From the NCBI GenBank assembly GCA_001513075.1, contig LFSE01000004.1, positions 4,214-66,942 on the forward strand: a stretch of DNA of 62,729 nt, read 5' to 3'. Source of the stretch: Clostridiales bacterium DTU074 (GTDB lineage Bacteria; Bacillota; Clostridia; Caldicoprobacterales; Caldicoprobacteraceae). Each line of letters opens with the position of its first letter. Within the stretch, counting starts at the first letter, position 1. Shown here piece by piece: positions 25,060 to 34,143 of the stretch. A program made the position numbers and the translations under genes. Under the pieces are notes generated by a model, which saw nothing but the letters and a program-made list of their open reading frames with translations, had not been told where the DNA came from and did not search any database.

Positions 25060-26451
25060 ATGAGCAAAACAGCTTTGATAGATTTGGATAAATTAAATGA
25101 GGAATGTGGTGTATTTGGAATATTTGCGAGGGATCAGCTGGATGTGGCCGAGATGACATACTACGGTCTTTATGCCCTTCAGCACAGGGGACAGGAGAGC
25201 GCCGGCATAGCCGTTGCTGACGGCAAAACGATAAGGTATTACAAGGCTAGAGGGCTGGTTCCTGAAATATTTGACCAAGATAAGCTGGAAGAATTGGAGG
25301 GCGGGAATATTGCTATAGGGCATGTCCGGTATCCCACCCACGGCGATACCAATATATTCAATGCCCAGCCCCTTGTTATAAGGTATAAGAAGGGTTATTT
25401 GGCTTTGGCCCACAACGGAAATCTGACAAATGCCGAGCGGCTTCGCTTGGAGCTGGAGGAGGATGGAGCAGTATTTCAAACCTCGGTGGACAGCGAGGTG
25501 ATTGCCAATCTGATTGCGCGGCAGATCGATCAGGGCTTGGAGCAGGCAATAAAAAATACTATATCCAGACTGAAGGGAGCCTATGCCCTGCTTTTGATGA
25601 CTGGGGATGCTCTCATTGCAGTACGGGATCCGTACGGGATGCGGCCTCTCGCATTGGGTAAAATCGATAACTCCTACGTTTTTGCCTCCGAATCATGCGC
25701 TTTTGATACGGTGGGCGCCGAGTTCATTAGGGATGTAAAACCGGGTGAAATTATAATAGTTACCAATGACGGGTTTGAGAGTATTCAGACCCCTGTTCCT
25801 TTAAAATCGGCTTTGTGCATATTTGAATTTGTATACTTTGCCAGGACCGATAGCGTCATAGACGGGGTAAGCGTATATGCTGCCAGAAAGGAGGCCGGTA
25901 AAATACTGGCATTGGAACAGCCGGTTGAGGCCGATCTGGTCATCGGAGTTCCGGATTCGGGAACCACTGCAGCTTTGGGATATGCGGAAGGTTCCGGTAT
26001 TCCGTTTGGTGAAGGTTTGATCAAAAATCGATATGTGGGCAGGACTTTTATACGACCCAGCCAGTCAGTCCGGGAGCAGGGGGTTCGAATCAAACTTAAC
26101 GCCCTGAAAAAGGTAGTCAGGGGTAAGCGGATTGTAATGATAGATGATTCAATTGTCAGGGGAACCACCAGCAAAAAGATTGTGGAGATGCTGCGGCTGG
26201 CGGGAGCAAGGGAAGTTCATATGCGGATCAGTTCGCCTCCGGTGCGCTTTCCATGCTATTTTGGCATTGATACGCCCAGCAAGGAGCAGCTGATCGGCGC
26301 TTCCTACAGCGTTGATGAGATATGCCGTATAATAGGGACCGATTCACTGGAGTATTTAAGCATGGAAGGCCTGCTAAAGACCGTGGAGGGAAGCGGCTGT
26401 GATTTTTGCCTGGGCTGTTTCAGTGGCCAATACCCCGTTGAGATAGAATGA
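25060..26451 (+). CDS. purF: Amidophosphoribosyltransferase (Bacillus-type, Fe-S containing)
   Basis: 463 residues. Commits PRPP and glutamine to phosphoribosylamine. A 15-residue propeptide precedes the nucleophile Cys16 in EECGVFGIF, so processing is expected. The glutaminase domain shows LQHRGQESAGI and HNGNLTNA. The PRPP motif VMIDDSIVRGTTSKK lies near 365. Cysteines in ALCIFEFVYFAR, RFPCYFG and GCDFCLGCF correspond to the [4Fe-4S] ligands of the B. subtilis enzyme, which confers oxygen sensitivity. Third gene in the operon. Confidence 0.97.
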   Translation: MSKTALIDLDKLNEECGVFGIFARDQLDVAEMTYYGLYALQHRGQESAGIAVADGKTIRYYKARGLVPEIFDQDKLEELEGGNIAIGHVRYPTHGDTNIFNAQPLVIRYKKGYLALAHNGNLTNAERLRLELEEDGAVFQTSVDSEVIANLIARQIDQGLEQAIKNTISRLKGAYALLLMTGDALIAVRDPYGMRPLALGKIDNSYVFASESCAFDTVGAEFIRDVKPGEIIIVTNDGFESIQTPVPLKSALCIFEFVYFARTDSVIDGVSVYAARKEAGKILALEQPVEADLVIGVPDSGTTAALGYAEGSGIPFGEGLIKNRYVGRTFIRPSQSVREQGVRIKLNALKKVVRGKRIVMIDDSIVRGTTSKKIVEMLRLAGAREVHMRISSPPVRFPCYFGIDTPSKEQLIGASYSVDEICRIIGTDSLEYLSMEGLLKTVEGSGCDFCLGCFSGQYPVEIE

Positions 26452-26500
26452 TGTACCTATGGGGCGGCGGATTTCCCATGGCGGAAAGGAGTGAAAGGAT

Positions 26501-27529
26501 ATGGGCTACACCTATAAGGAAGCCGGTGTGGACGTTGAGGCCGGATACAGGGCGGTCAGACTTATGAAGGAGTATGTAGAAAGAACATTCGACAAAAATG
26601 TGATTGGAGGAATTGGCAGATTCGGAGGCCTGTACTCCCTTGAACTGGAGGGAATAAGCCGACCGGTGCTGGTAGCCGGGACCGATGGAGTGGGTACAAA
26701 GCTCCAGCTGGCTTTTATAATGGATAAGCACGATACCGTGGGTCGGGATTGCGTGGCCATGTGCGTAAACGATGTGATATGCCAAGGAGCAAAACCCCTA
26801 TTTTTTTTGGATTATATAGCAACCGGCAAGCTGGAACCTGAAAAGGTGGCAGCAGTGGTAAAGGGCGTAGCAGAAGGCTGTCTTGAGGCTGGCTGTGCTT
26901 TGATAGGGGGAGAGACTGCTGAAATGCCGGGATTCTATAAACAGAATGAATATGATATTGCCGGCTTTGCGGTAGGAATTGTGGATCGGCACAGGATAAT
27001 AGACGGATCCAAAATAGCTGAAGGGGATGTTTTGGTAGGGCTGGCATCATCAGGTGTGCACAGCAACGGTTATTCTCTGGTCAGAAAATTGGTGCTTCAG
27101 GACAATGATCGCATAAATGAATGGAATGATTCCCTGGGATGTACCGTGGGAGAAGAGCTTCTTAAGCCGACGCGGATATACGTAAAAGGTGTTTTAAAGG
27201 CTATTGAAAGATATGACGTTAAGGGTATTGCCCATATAACAGGAGGAGGATTTATTGAAAATATACCCCGCATGCTGCCGGAAGGATTGACCGCTGAAAT
27301 AAGAATGGGAAGCTGGCCGGTACTGCCCGTTTTTGAATTGATCAAGGAATGGGGAAATATCGAAGACAGGGAAATGTTCAATACCTTTAACATGGGTATA
27401 GGGATGGTACTGGCGTGTAGCCCCGAACATGCTGAGGGTATGGTGGAGCTGTTCTGCCGGGAGGGGTATCCGGCATATCTGATCGGAAGGGTAAAGCAGG
27501 GACCCCGGGGGGTGGTGTTTGTCTCGTGA
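26501..27529 (+). CDS. purM: Phosphoribosylformylglycinamidine cyclo-ligase (AIR synthetase)
   Basis: 342 residues, usual size. Closes the imidazole ring of FGAM to form AIR with ATP. Begins [76 protein letters not shown] and [18 protein letters not shown] are all family motifs. RBS AAAGGAG upstream. Its stop overlaps the purN start by one base (TGATG). The preceding enzyme (PurLQS) is not encoded in this operon. Confidence 0.97.
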   Translation: MGYTYKEAGVDVEAGYRAVRLMKEYVERTFDKNVIGGIGRFGGLYSLELEGISRPVLVAGTDGVGTKLQLAFIMDKHDTVGRDCVAMCVNDVICQGAKPLFFLDYIATGKLEPEKVAAVVKGVAEGCLEAGCALIGGETAEMPGFYKQNEYDIAGFAVGIVDRHRIIDGSKIAEGDVLVGLASSGVHSNGYSLVRKLVLQDNDRINEWNDSLGCTVGEELLKPTRIYVKGVLKAIERYDVKGIAHITGGGFIENIPRMLPEGLTAEIRMGSWPVLPVFELIKEWGNIEDREMFNTFNMGIGMVLACSPEHAEGMVELFCREGYPAYLIGRVKQGPRGVVFVS

Positions 27530-28146
27530 TGCGCATCGGAGTATTGATTTCGGGCAGCGGCACAAATTTGCAGGCCTTGATCGACAGCATCGAGTCGGGC
27601 GATATACCGGGTGAGATTGCGGTTGTCATTTCCAATCGTAGAACGGCTTATGGACTGGAGAGGGCCAGAATGCACGGAATACCGGCTAAATCCATATTGA
27701 GGAAGGATTACAACAGCGATCACGCCTTTAACATTGCCATATTGGAAACACTAAGACGTTACGATGTGGAGCTGGTGGTGCTGGCAGGCTATTTAAGCAT
27801 ATTGTCTCCCGATGTGGTTAAAGCCTATCCCAACCGTATCATAAACATTCATCCCTCCCTTATTCCCGCTTTCTGTGGAAAGGGATATTACGGTGAAAGG
27901 GTTCACAGGGCTGTGCTGGATTACGGTGTCAAGGTAACGGGTGCCACCGTGCATTTTGTGGATGAAGGAACCGATACGGGACCAATCATACTTCAGCAAG
28001 CAGTTATGGTCATGGATGATGATGATGTCCATTCACTAGCCCAAAGGGTCCTTGAGGTGGAACACCGCCTGCTGTGCAGGGCTGTAAAGCTGTTTATAGA
28101 AGGTAAGTTAACAGTGCAGGGAAGAAAGGTAATCATCAAAGAATAA
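27529..28146 (+). CDS. purN: Phosphoribosylglycinamide formyltransferase (folate dependent)
   Basis: 205 residues. Transfers the formyl group from 10-formyl-THF to GAR. Seen: VLISGSGTNLQALID phosphate loop, the catalytic Asn-His-Asp set in INIHPSLIPAF and DEGTDTGPII, and VLAGYLSILSP. The CGKGYYGERVH insert after HPSLIPAF is common in clostridial enzymes. ATG 27529 is used; GTG 27526 is directly upstream in frame. No RBS is needed given the overlap with purM. Confidence 0.95.
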   Translation: MRIGVLISGSGTNLQALIDSIESGDIPGEIAVVISNRRTAYGLERARMHGIPAKSILRKDYNSDHAFNIAILETLRRYDVELVVLAGYLSILSPDVVKAYPNRIINIHPSLIPAFCGKGYYGERVHRAVLDYGVKVTGATVHFVDEGTDTGPIILQQAVMVMDDDDVHSLAQRVLEVEHRLLCRAVKLFIEGKLTVQGRKVIIKE

Positions 28147-28244
28147 CAATTATGTCAGCCATGATATGCTTCTTGATATATAGATTACAGTATCCTGTAT
28201 GGAAGAATGGGATAAATAAAAAATAAAGAGGAGTGGGACGACAC

Positions 28245-29792
28245 ATGAAGAGGCGGGCAATTATCAGCGTATCGGATAAGACCGGCATAGTTGAGTTTGC
28301 CGGGAAGCTAAATTGTATGGGTGTAGAGATCATATCAACCGGGGGAACGGCCAGGATTCTCAGAGAAGCCGGCATTCCCGTAACTGGTGTAAGCAGTATC
28401 ACCGGTTTTCCCGAATGCCTTGATGGACGGGTAAAAACGCTGCACCCTGCCATTCATGCCGGTATACTGGCTGTCAGGGGTAACGCTGATCATATGAAGC
28501 AGCTGGGAGAATTGGGGATAAGGTCGATTGATTTTGTTGTAATAAATCTGTATCCGTTTAAACAGACGATTCTGAAAGAAGACGCAGAGCTCCGGGAAGC
28601 TATAGAGAACATCGATATAGGTGGTCCGACCTTGCTCAGAGCGGCTGCAAAGAATTATCAGGATGTTGTGGTTATCGTCGACCCGGCGGATTATGATTTG
28701 GTATTGAATGAGCTGGAAGCTAACCGGGAGGTTTCATACAGCACAAAATTCAGGCTTGCGACCAAGGTGTTTGAACACACCGCCCATTACGATGCTTTGA
28801 TAGCCGAATATCTGAGAAAACAGAATGGCGGAGATCTGTTCCCCGACGTGATAACCCTTACCTATGAGAAGGTCCAGGATCTTCGATATGGAGAAAATCC
28901 CCATCAACGGGCTGTGTTTTACCGGGAAGTCATGCCCGTCCCGGGCAGCCTTGTTGGAGCTCGACAGCTTCATGGAAAGGAGCTCTCATTCAACAACATA
29001 AACGATACAAACGGAGCTTTGGATCTCCTGCGGGAGTTTGATGAGCCAACGGTGGTGGCGGTAAAGCATGCCAACCCGTGCGGTGTGGCCAGTGCTTCAT
29101 CCATATATGACGCGTATATGAAGGCTTATGAGGCGGATCCGGTATCAATCTTCGGCGGGATTGTCGTGGCCAACCGTGAGATTGATGCCCCAACGGCGGA
29201 GGAGATAAACAAGATCTTCATTGAAATTGTGGTGGCTCCTTCCTATACGGAAGAGGCTTTGGATATACTGAAAAGAAAGAAAAACATTCGGATCCTGCTG
29301 CTTGAGGACATAGCTCCCAAACTGCCTGACGGTCTTCTGGATACCAAGAAGGTGCTGGGAGGACTGCTTGTGCAGGAGATCGACAGGCAGCTGATTCCCG
29401 ATATGTCCCAGCTTAAAGTTGTTACTGAGAAAAAGCCGAATCAGAATGAAATGGAGGATCTGATATTTGCCTGGAAGGTGGTCAAGCATACCAAGTCCAA
29501 TGGCATAGCCATTGCTAAGGATAAGCAGTCCCTGGGCATAGGGCCAGGGCAGGTAAACAGAATCTGGGCGGTCGAGCATGCTATACAAAGGAGCGGGGAC
29601 AAGGTCAGGGGTGCGGTTCTGGCTTCCGATGCTTTCTTCCCCTTTTCCGACTGTGTTGAGGCAGCGGCAAAAGCCGGGATTTCGGCCATTATTCAGCCGG
29701 GGGGTTCAATCAGGGATCAGGAATCAATCGATGCCTGCAATAAGCACGGTATCTCCATGATATTCACCGGTATGCGTCACTTTAAACATTAA
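28245..29792 (+). CDS. purH: Bifunctional AICAR transformylase/IMP cyclohydrolase
   Basis: 515 residues from ATG 28245 with RBS AGAGGAG. The N-terminal MGS-like IMP cyclohydrolase domain ([48 protein letters not shown]) is followed by the transformylase domain ([24 protein letters not shown] with the catalytic Lys-His, [18 protein letters not shown] and [15 protein letters not shown]). Makes IMP, the substrate of GuaB encoded 8 kb upstream. A ~100-bp gap after purN has no clear terminator. Confidence 0.97.
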   Translation: MKRRAIISVSDKTGIVEFAGKLNCMGVEIISTGGTARILREAGIPVTGVSSITGFPECLDGRVKTLHPAIHAGILAVRGNADHMKQLGELGIRSIDFVVINLYPFKQTILKEDAELREAIENIDIGGPTLLRAAAKNYQDVVVIVDPADYDLVLNELEANREVSYSTKFRLATKVFEHTAHYDALIAEYLRKQNGGDLFPDVITLTYEKVQDLRYGENPHQRAVFYREVMPVPGSLVGARQLHGKELSFNNINDTNGALDLLREFDEPTVVAVKHANPCGVASASSIYDAYMKAYEADPVSIFGGIVVANREIDAPTAEEINKIFIEIVVAPSYTEEALDILKRKKNIRILLLEDIAPKLPDGLLDTKKVLGGLLVQEIDRQLIPDMSQLKVVTEKKPNQNEMEDLIFAWKVVKHTKSNGIAIAKDKQSLGIGPGQVNRIWAVEHAIQRSGDKVRGAVLASDAFFPFSDCVEAAAKAGISAIIQPGGSIRDQESIDACNKHGISMIFTGMRHFKH

Positions 29793-29854
29793 TCAATGTT
29801 GAATTGTTTGGTATAAAGAGATATGCAGATATAGGCTGACAGGGAGGGAAAGCA

Positions 29855-31114
29855 ATGAAGATACTGGTTGTTGGAGGGGGCGGGCGCGAACATGCACTTG
29901 TATGGAAGATCAGTCAGAGTCCCAGAGTGAAAAAGATATATTGTGCTCCGGGGAACGGCGGCATATCCGAATTGGCGGAGTGCGTCGATATTGCGGCTGC
30001 CGATGTAGACGGGATGGTAAGGTTTGCAAAGGAAAGTAACATTGACCTAACGGTGGTGGCACCGGAGGATCCCCTGGCCCTGGGTATGGTGGATGCGCTG
30101 GAGGATGCGGGGCTGAAGGCCTTTGGGCCAAAAAGGGATGCGGCTGTTATCGAGAGCAGCAAGGTGTTTGCCAAAAATCTCATGAAAAAATATGGGATCC
30201 CCACTGCGGAATACCGGATTTTTGATGATTATCTGAAAGCCCTTGGGTATGCGGAAGAAGCCTATTATCCCATCGTAATAAAAGCCGAGGGGCTGGCTCT
30301 GGGCAAGGGGGTCATTATAGCCAACGACATCAATGAAGCCAATAAGACCTTGAAATCCATGATGTTGGATAACGTTTTTGGCCAGGCCGGCCGGAGGGTG
30401 GTCATTGAGGAATATCTGACCGGTTCCGAGGTTACCGTGATGGTATTTACCGACGGAAAAAATTTTGTCCCAATGGTGAGTGCCCAGGATCACAAACGGG
30501 TATATGACGATGATAAAGGGCCAAATACCGGGGGAATGGGTGCATTTTCACCAAGCCGGATGTATACGCCGGCTATTGCAAGACAGGTGGAGGAGACAAT
30601 AATAAAGCCGACGGTAAAAGCCATGGCCGATGAGGGACGGTCCTTCAAAGGCGTGCTTTATTTCGGACTGATGCTGACCGATCAAGGGCCAAAGGTGCTG
30701 GAATACAATGCCAGATTTGGGGATCCGGAAACCCAGGTGGTGCTGCCCCGTTTAAAGACTGATATTGTTGATGTATTCGAAGCTGTTGTGGAGGAAAGGC
30801 TGGAGCGGATGGACATCCGATGGGATGACGGAGCAGCTGTGTGTGTGATTCTGGCCTCGGGGGGCTATCCGGGAGCGTATAAAAGGGGGTATCCGATAAC
30901 CGGCCTAGAGAGCCTTCTTGAGGATCCCCGGGTGACGGTGTTTCATTCGGGTACCCGTAAGGAAGGAAGGGAATACTATACAAACGGAGGCAGGGTTTTG
31001 GGAGTAACCGCTGTAGCCCCCGAATTGGGCTCGGCCATAGACAGGGTATATGAAAGCGTAAGGAAAATACATTTTCAGGATATGCATTACCGGAGGGATA
31101 TAGGCAGGAAGTAA
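29855..31114 (+). CDS. purD: Phosphoribosylamine-glycine ligase (GAR synthetase)
   Basis: 419 residues, ATP-grasp enzyme joining glycine to phosphoribosylamine. Seen: VVGGGGREHALVWKI at the N-terminus, KAEGLALGKGVIIAN (ATP loop), EEYLTGSEVTVMVFTDGKNF, DHKRVYDDDKGPNTGGMGAFSP and YNARFGDPETQVVLPRL. RBS AGGGAGGGAAAG. Last gene of the pur operon: its stop codon lies in the loop of the terminator that follows. Confidence 0.97.
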   Translation: MKILVVGGGGREHALVWKISQSPRVKKIYCAPGNGGISELAECVDIAAADVDGMVRFAKESNIDLTVVAPEDPLALGMVDALEDAGLKAFGPKRDAAVIESSKVFAKNLMKKYGIPTAEYRIFDDYLKALGYAEEAYYPIVIKAEGLALGKGVIIANDINEANKTLKSMMLDNVFGQAGRRVVIEEYLTGSEVTVMVFTDGKNFVPMVSAQDHKRVYDDDKGPNTGGMGAFSPSRMYTPAIARQVEETIIKPTVKAMADEGRSFKGVLYFGLMLTDQGPKVLEYNARFGDPETQVVLPRLKTDIVDVFEAVVEERLERMDIRWDDGAAVCVILASGGYPGAYKRGYPITGLESLLEDPRVTVFHSGTRKEGREYYTNGGRVLGVTAVAPELGSAIDRVYESVRKIHFQDMHYRRDIGRK

Positions 31115-31131
31115 TTCCTGCCTTGATTTTT
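31103..31131 (+). terminator. Terminator of the pur operon
   Basis: Perfect 8-bp stem GGCAGGAA / TTCCTGCC (31103-31110, 31115-31122) with the purD stop in the GTAA loop, followed by TTGATTTTT. Confidence 0.8.
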
Positions 31132-31267
31132 GCAGTTTTAGATGCTTCCGGGCATCTGTGCATATCTTTCGTGTTATTATTGGTGTATAATTGATACAGG
31201 GGGTATTTTACAACTGCCGATGAATTATTCCTCTGATTGATTCTGAAAGGAATAGGAGGGTATCTGG

Positions 31268-32278
31268 ATGATAAATGATATTGGCAAGTATCTAACAACG
31301 TATAAGCTGGGAAAGCCTGTTTTAGCAGGTACAGGAAAACCAGGAACTTTTGATAGCATGGCAGTAGACTGTCCATTTGTATTTTTTCATCAAAACCGGT
31401 TTTACATGTTATATGTAGGTTTTGATGGGATTGGCTACCAGACCGGACTGGCGGTAAGCGATGATTTGTTACACTGGCAGCGCAAAGGCATAATACTAAA
31501 AAGACAAGAGCATGTGGGCTGGGATCGTGTAGGTGCTGCAGGTACATGGATCCTTAAAAATACGAATAATTTATTTGAATTGCCAACTTTGAGGAAAGTA
31601 GATGGGAAATACTGGATGGTGTATCATTCATATCCGGAAGCGGGATACGAAAATGGAGCAGCTCAGATGGGCTTAGCCTGGACTGATGATGAAAATTTGA
31701 TGGAATGGCAAAGATTGCCTGAGCCCATTTTTTCCTGGAAGGACGGCGATGACTGGGATAGGGGCGGTTTATATAAAGCCTGCTTTATAGAACATGAAGG
31801 TATTTATTATATGTTTTATAATGCCAAAAATGATACTTATGGACCATGGGTGGAACAAACCGGGATCGCGATATCGAAGGATATGATTCATTGGGAGCGA
31901 TATAAGGGCAATCCTGTGTTGAGAGTCAGGGAAGGTACATGGGAAAGCAAATTCTGTTCCGATCCATGCGTTTATAGGGATGGCGACCTATGGGTAATGT
32001 TTTATTTTGGATTTGACGGCAAACATGCCCAGGATGGAATTGCCTTCTCTAAAGATTTATTCCATTGGGAGAAAAATCCTGAGCCAATTCTGCGATACGG
32101 AAAACCCGGTGAATTGGATGAAATACATGCCCATAAGCCGTCTGTGATCTATCACGATGGTGTTTTGTATCATTTTTACTGTGCCTGCAGAAAATATCGT
32201 GAGGGAGATCCGGCCGAGAATTTGGGAGATGAGTTTCGCTGTATTACAGTAGCTACTTCGGAAAAAGTATCTTATTGA
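31268..32278 (+). CDS. Putative five-bladed beta-propeller glycosidase (GH43/GH130/GH32-like)
   Basis: 336 residues without signal peptide, so cytoplasmic. Repeated blade ends LHWQRKGIIL, MEWQRLPEPIF, IHWERYKGNPVL and FHWEKNPEPIL, spaced 60-90 residues, mark a propeller of the GH43/GH130/GH32 superfamily. Acidic candidates sit in DSMAVDCPF, DDWDRGGLY, SDPCVYRDGD and DEIHAHKPS. Acts on some oligosaccharide or phosphorylase substrate; I cannot choose the family. Start ATG 31268 has RBS AATAGGAGGG. It is somewhat richer in A/T than its neighbours. No sugar transporter is adjacent, though a nagA-like gene follows one gene later. Confidence 0.65.
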   Translation: MINDIGKYLTTYKLGKPVLAGTGKPGTFDSMAVDCPFVFFHQNRFYMLYVGFDGIGYQTGLAVSDDLLHWQRKGIILKRQEHVGWDRVGAAGTWILKNTNNLFELPTLRKVDGKYWMVYHSYPEAGYENGAAQMGLAWTDDENLMEWQRLPEPIFSWKDGDDWDRGGLYKACFIEHEGIYYMFYNAKNDTYGPWVEQTGIAISKDMIHWERYKGNPVLRVREGTWESKFCSDPCVYRDGDLWVMFYFGFDGKHAQDGIAFSKDLFHWEKNPEPILRYGKPGELDEIHAHKPSVIYHDGVLYHFYCACRKYREGDPAENLGDEFRCITVATSEKVSY

Positions 32279-32345
32279 TTATTATTCAACTTTTTCTAAA
32301 AAGCAAATACTTATATAAAGTTCTACATATACGGAGGCCTTGGCC

Positions 32346-32876
32346 ATGAAACAGGGATATGTACAGGTATATACAGGAGACGGCAAGGGTAAAACCACCG
32401 CTGCCTTGGGATTGGGCCTTAGGGCGGTGGGGAGAGGTTTAAAGGTATTGATGATCCAGTTTTTGAAAGGAACCGAGACCGGTGAGCTGGAAGCGGTTAA
32501 GAAGCTGGCCCCTGACTTTCATATTATCCGGTTTGCTGAGACCGAGAAGTTCTTTTGGGAATTGAACGATGAGGAAAAGACACGGCTTAGGGACAAAACC
32601 CAGCAGGAGATGAAAAGGCTGGAGGAATTTTTGAAGGATAATTCTTATCATATACTAATCCTGGATGAAATCATGGCAGCCATTCACGGAGGCCTGGTGA
32701 GCGTTGAACAGGTATGCAGAATAATCGATCGAAAGCCAAAAGGCATGGAATTGATATTGACAGGACGCAGGGTACCTGACAAGATCGCCGACAGGGCTGA
32801 TTTGATCACTGAGATGAGGCCGATCAGGCATTATATGGACAAAGGTGTTCCGGCAAGGCCGGGAATTGAATATTAG
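32346..32876 (+). CDS. cobO: Cob(I)yrinic acid a,c-diamide adenosyltransferase (CobO/BtuR type)
   Basis: 176 residues from ATG 32346 (RBS CGGAGG). P-loop GDGKGKTTAALGLGLRAVGRG, with VLMIQFLKG, ILILDEIMAA and LTGRR as in CobA/BtuR. It attaches the adenosyl group to cobalamin precursors or salvaged corrinoid. No other cobalamin gene is in the window, suggesting salvage or a scattered pathway. It could be transcribed with the following nagA-like gene (54-bp gap). Confidence 0.93.
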   Translation: MKQGYVQVYTGDGKGKTTAALGLGLRAVGRGLKVLMIQFLKGTETGELEAVKKLAPDFHIIRFAETEKFFWELNDEEKTRLRDKTQQEMKRLEEFLKDNSYHILILDEIMAAIHGGLVSVEQVCRIIDRKPKGMELILTGRRVPDKIADRADLITEMRPIRHYMDKGVPARPGIEY

Positions 32877-32930
32877 GTGAGGACAAGTTGAATTGCTTGA
32901 ATTCAATTATGGGAAAAAGGGGAGATATGC

Positions 32931-34118
32931 GTGAACCGGATATTGATCTGCAACGGAAGGATTGTTACGCCTTACCGTATAATTGACAAAGGCAGTGTTT
33001 TGGTGGAGGACGGCAGGATTATACATGTTGGTGCCGGCAGGGTTGATGTTGCGGAATGTATGGAGATAGATGCAAAGGGATGTTACGTATCTCCGGGCTT
33101 TATCGATATTCACACCCACGGAGGCGGGGGCTATGATTTTATGGATGGAACCGTGGATGCGTATATAAAGGCGGCACAGGAACACGCACGGCATGGCACC
33201 ACCGCCATAGTTCCCACAACGGTAACCAGCAGCCTGGAGGTGTTGAAGGAGACCTTTGCTGTATACCGACAGGCAAAGAGTGTTAATAAGAAAGGAGCCG
33301 TCTTTTTAGGCCTGCATTTGGAAGGCCCCTATATAAGTATGGAGCAGAGGGGTGCCTTGGATCCTCGCTATATTCGCAATCCAAACCGGGATGAGTATCG
33401 GGAGATTTTAAGCTGGTCGGATGATGTGGCGCGCTGGACCGCGGCTCCGGAACTGGAAGGGGCGCTGGAATTCGGCAGGTTTTTAAAAGAAAGGGGTATT
33501 CTGCCTTCCATAGGCCATACCGACGCAACCTACGAAGATACCATCCTGGCTTTTGAAAACGGGTATACTCATGTGACCCATCTGTATTCCGCCATGTCGG
33601 GAGTAAGGCGAATCAATGCATACCGCTATGCCGGTGTAATTGAGAGTGCCTTTCTGATTAACGGGATGACCGTTGAGATCATTGCCGATGGCGCCCATCT
33701 GCCTGCCAGCCTGCTTAAGCTCATATATAAGATAAAGGGACCGGAGAATATTGCCCTTGTAACTGATTCAATGAGGGCTGCCGGCATGCCCGAGGGTGAG
33801 TATTTGCTGGGCGGCGTTAAAGAAGGGCAAAGGGTAATAGTGGAGGATGGGGTGGCCAAGCTGCCGGATCGCACCGCCTTTGCAGGGAGCGTTGCCACGG
33901 CCGATCGGCTGATCAGAACGATGATGAATTTGGCGCAGGTACCTTTGATGGAAGCCGTTCAAATGATGACTATAACACCTGCCAGAATCATGAAAGTGGA
34001 TCACAGAAAAGGCAGCATAGCTGCCGGTAAGGATGCGGATCTGGTTATATTCGATGATGATATAAACATTCATGCTACAATGGTGGAGGGGGAGATGGTG
34101 TACAGGGCGCAAAGCTAA
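32931..34118 (+). CDS. nagA: N-acetylglucosamine-6-phosphate deacetylase-like amidohydrolase
   Basis: 395 residues from GTG 32931, RBS AAAAAGGGGAG. NagA deacetylates GlcNAc-6-P for cell-wall recycling or chitin sugars. The barrel metal motifs are visible: IDIHTHGGGGYDFMDG, the Glu in HLEGPYIS, His in GHTDATYED and HLYSAMSG, and the catalytic Asp in VTDSMRAAG. At the substrate-binding HLFNAM of typical NagA this protein has HLYSAM, so Asn is replaced by Ser; substrate range may differ. No nagB in the window. Confidence 0.85.
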   Translation: MNRILICNGRIVTPYRIIDKGSVLVEDGRIIHVGAGRVDVAECMEIDAKGCYVSPGFIDIHTHGGGGYDFMDGTVDAYIKAAQEHARHGTTAIVPTTVTSSLEVLKETFAVYRQAKSVNKKGAVFLGLHLEGPYISMEQRGALDPRYIRNPNRDEYREILSWSDDVARWTAAPELEGALEFGRFLKERGILPSIGHTDATYEDTILAFENGYTHVTHLYSAMSGVRRINAYRYAGVIESAFLINGMTVEIIADGAHLPASLLKLIYKIKGPENIALVTDSMRAAGMPEGEYLLGGVKEGQRVIVEDGVAKLPDRTAFAGSVATADRLIRTMMNLAQVPLMEAVQMMTITPARIMKVDHRKGSIAAGKDADLVIFDDDINIHATMVEGEMVYRAQS

Positions 34119-34143
34119 CCATCAGCATACCTGTGCTCGCGTT

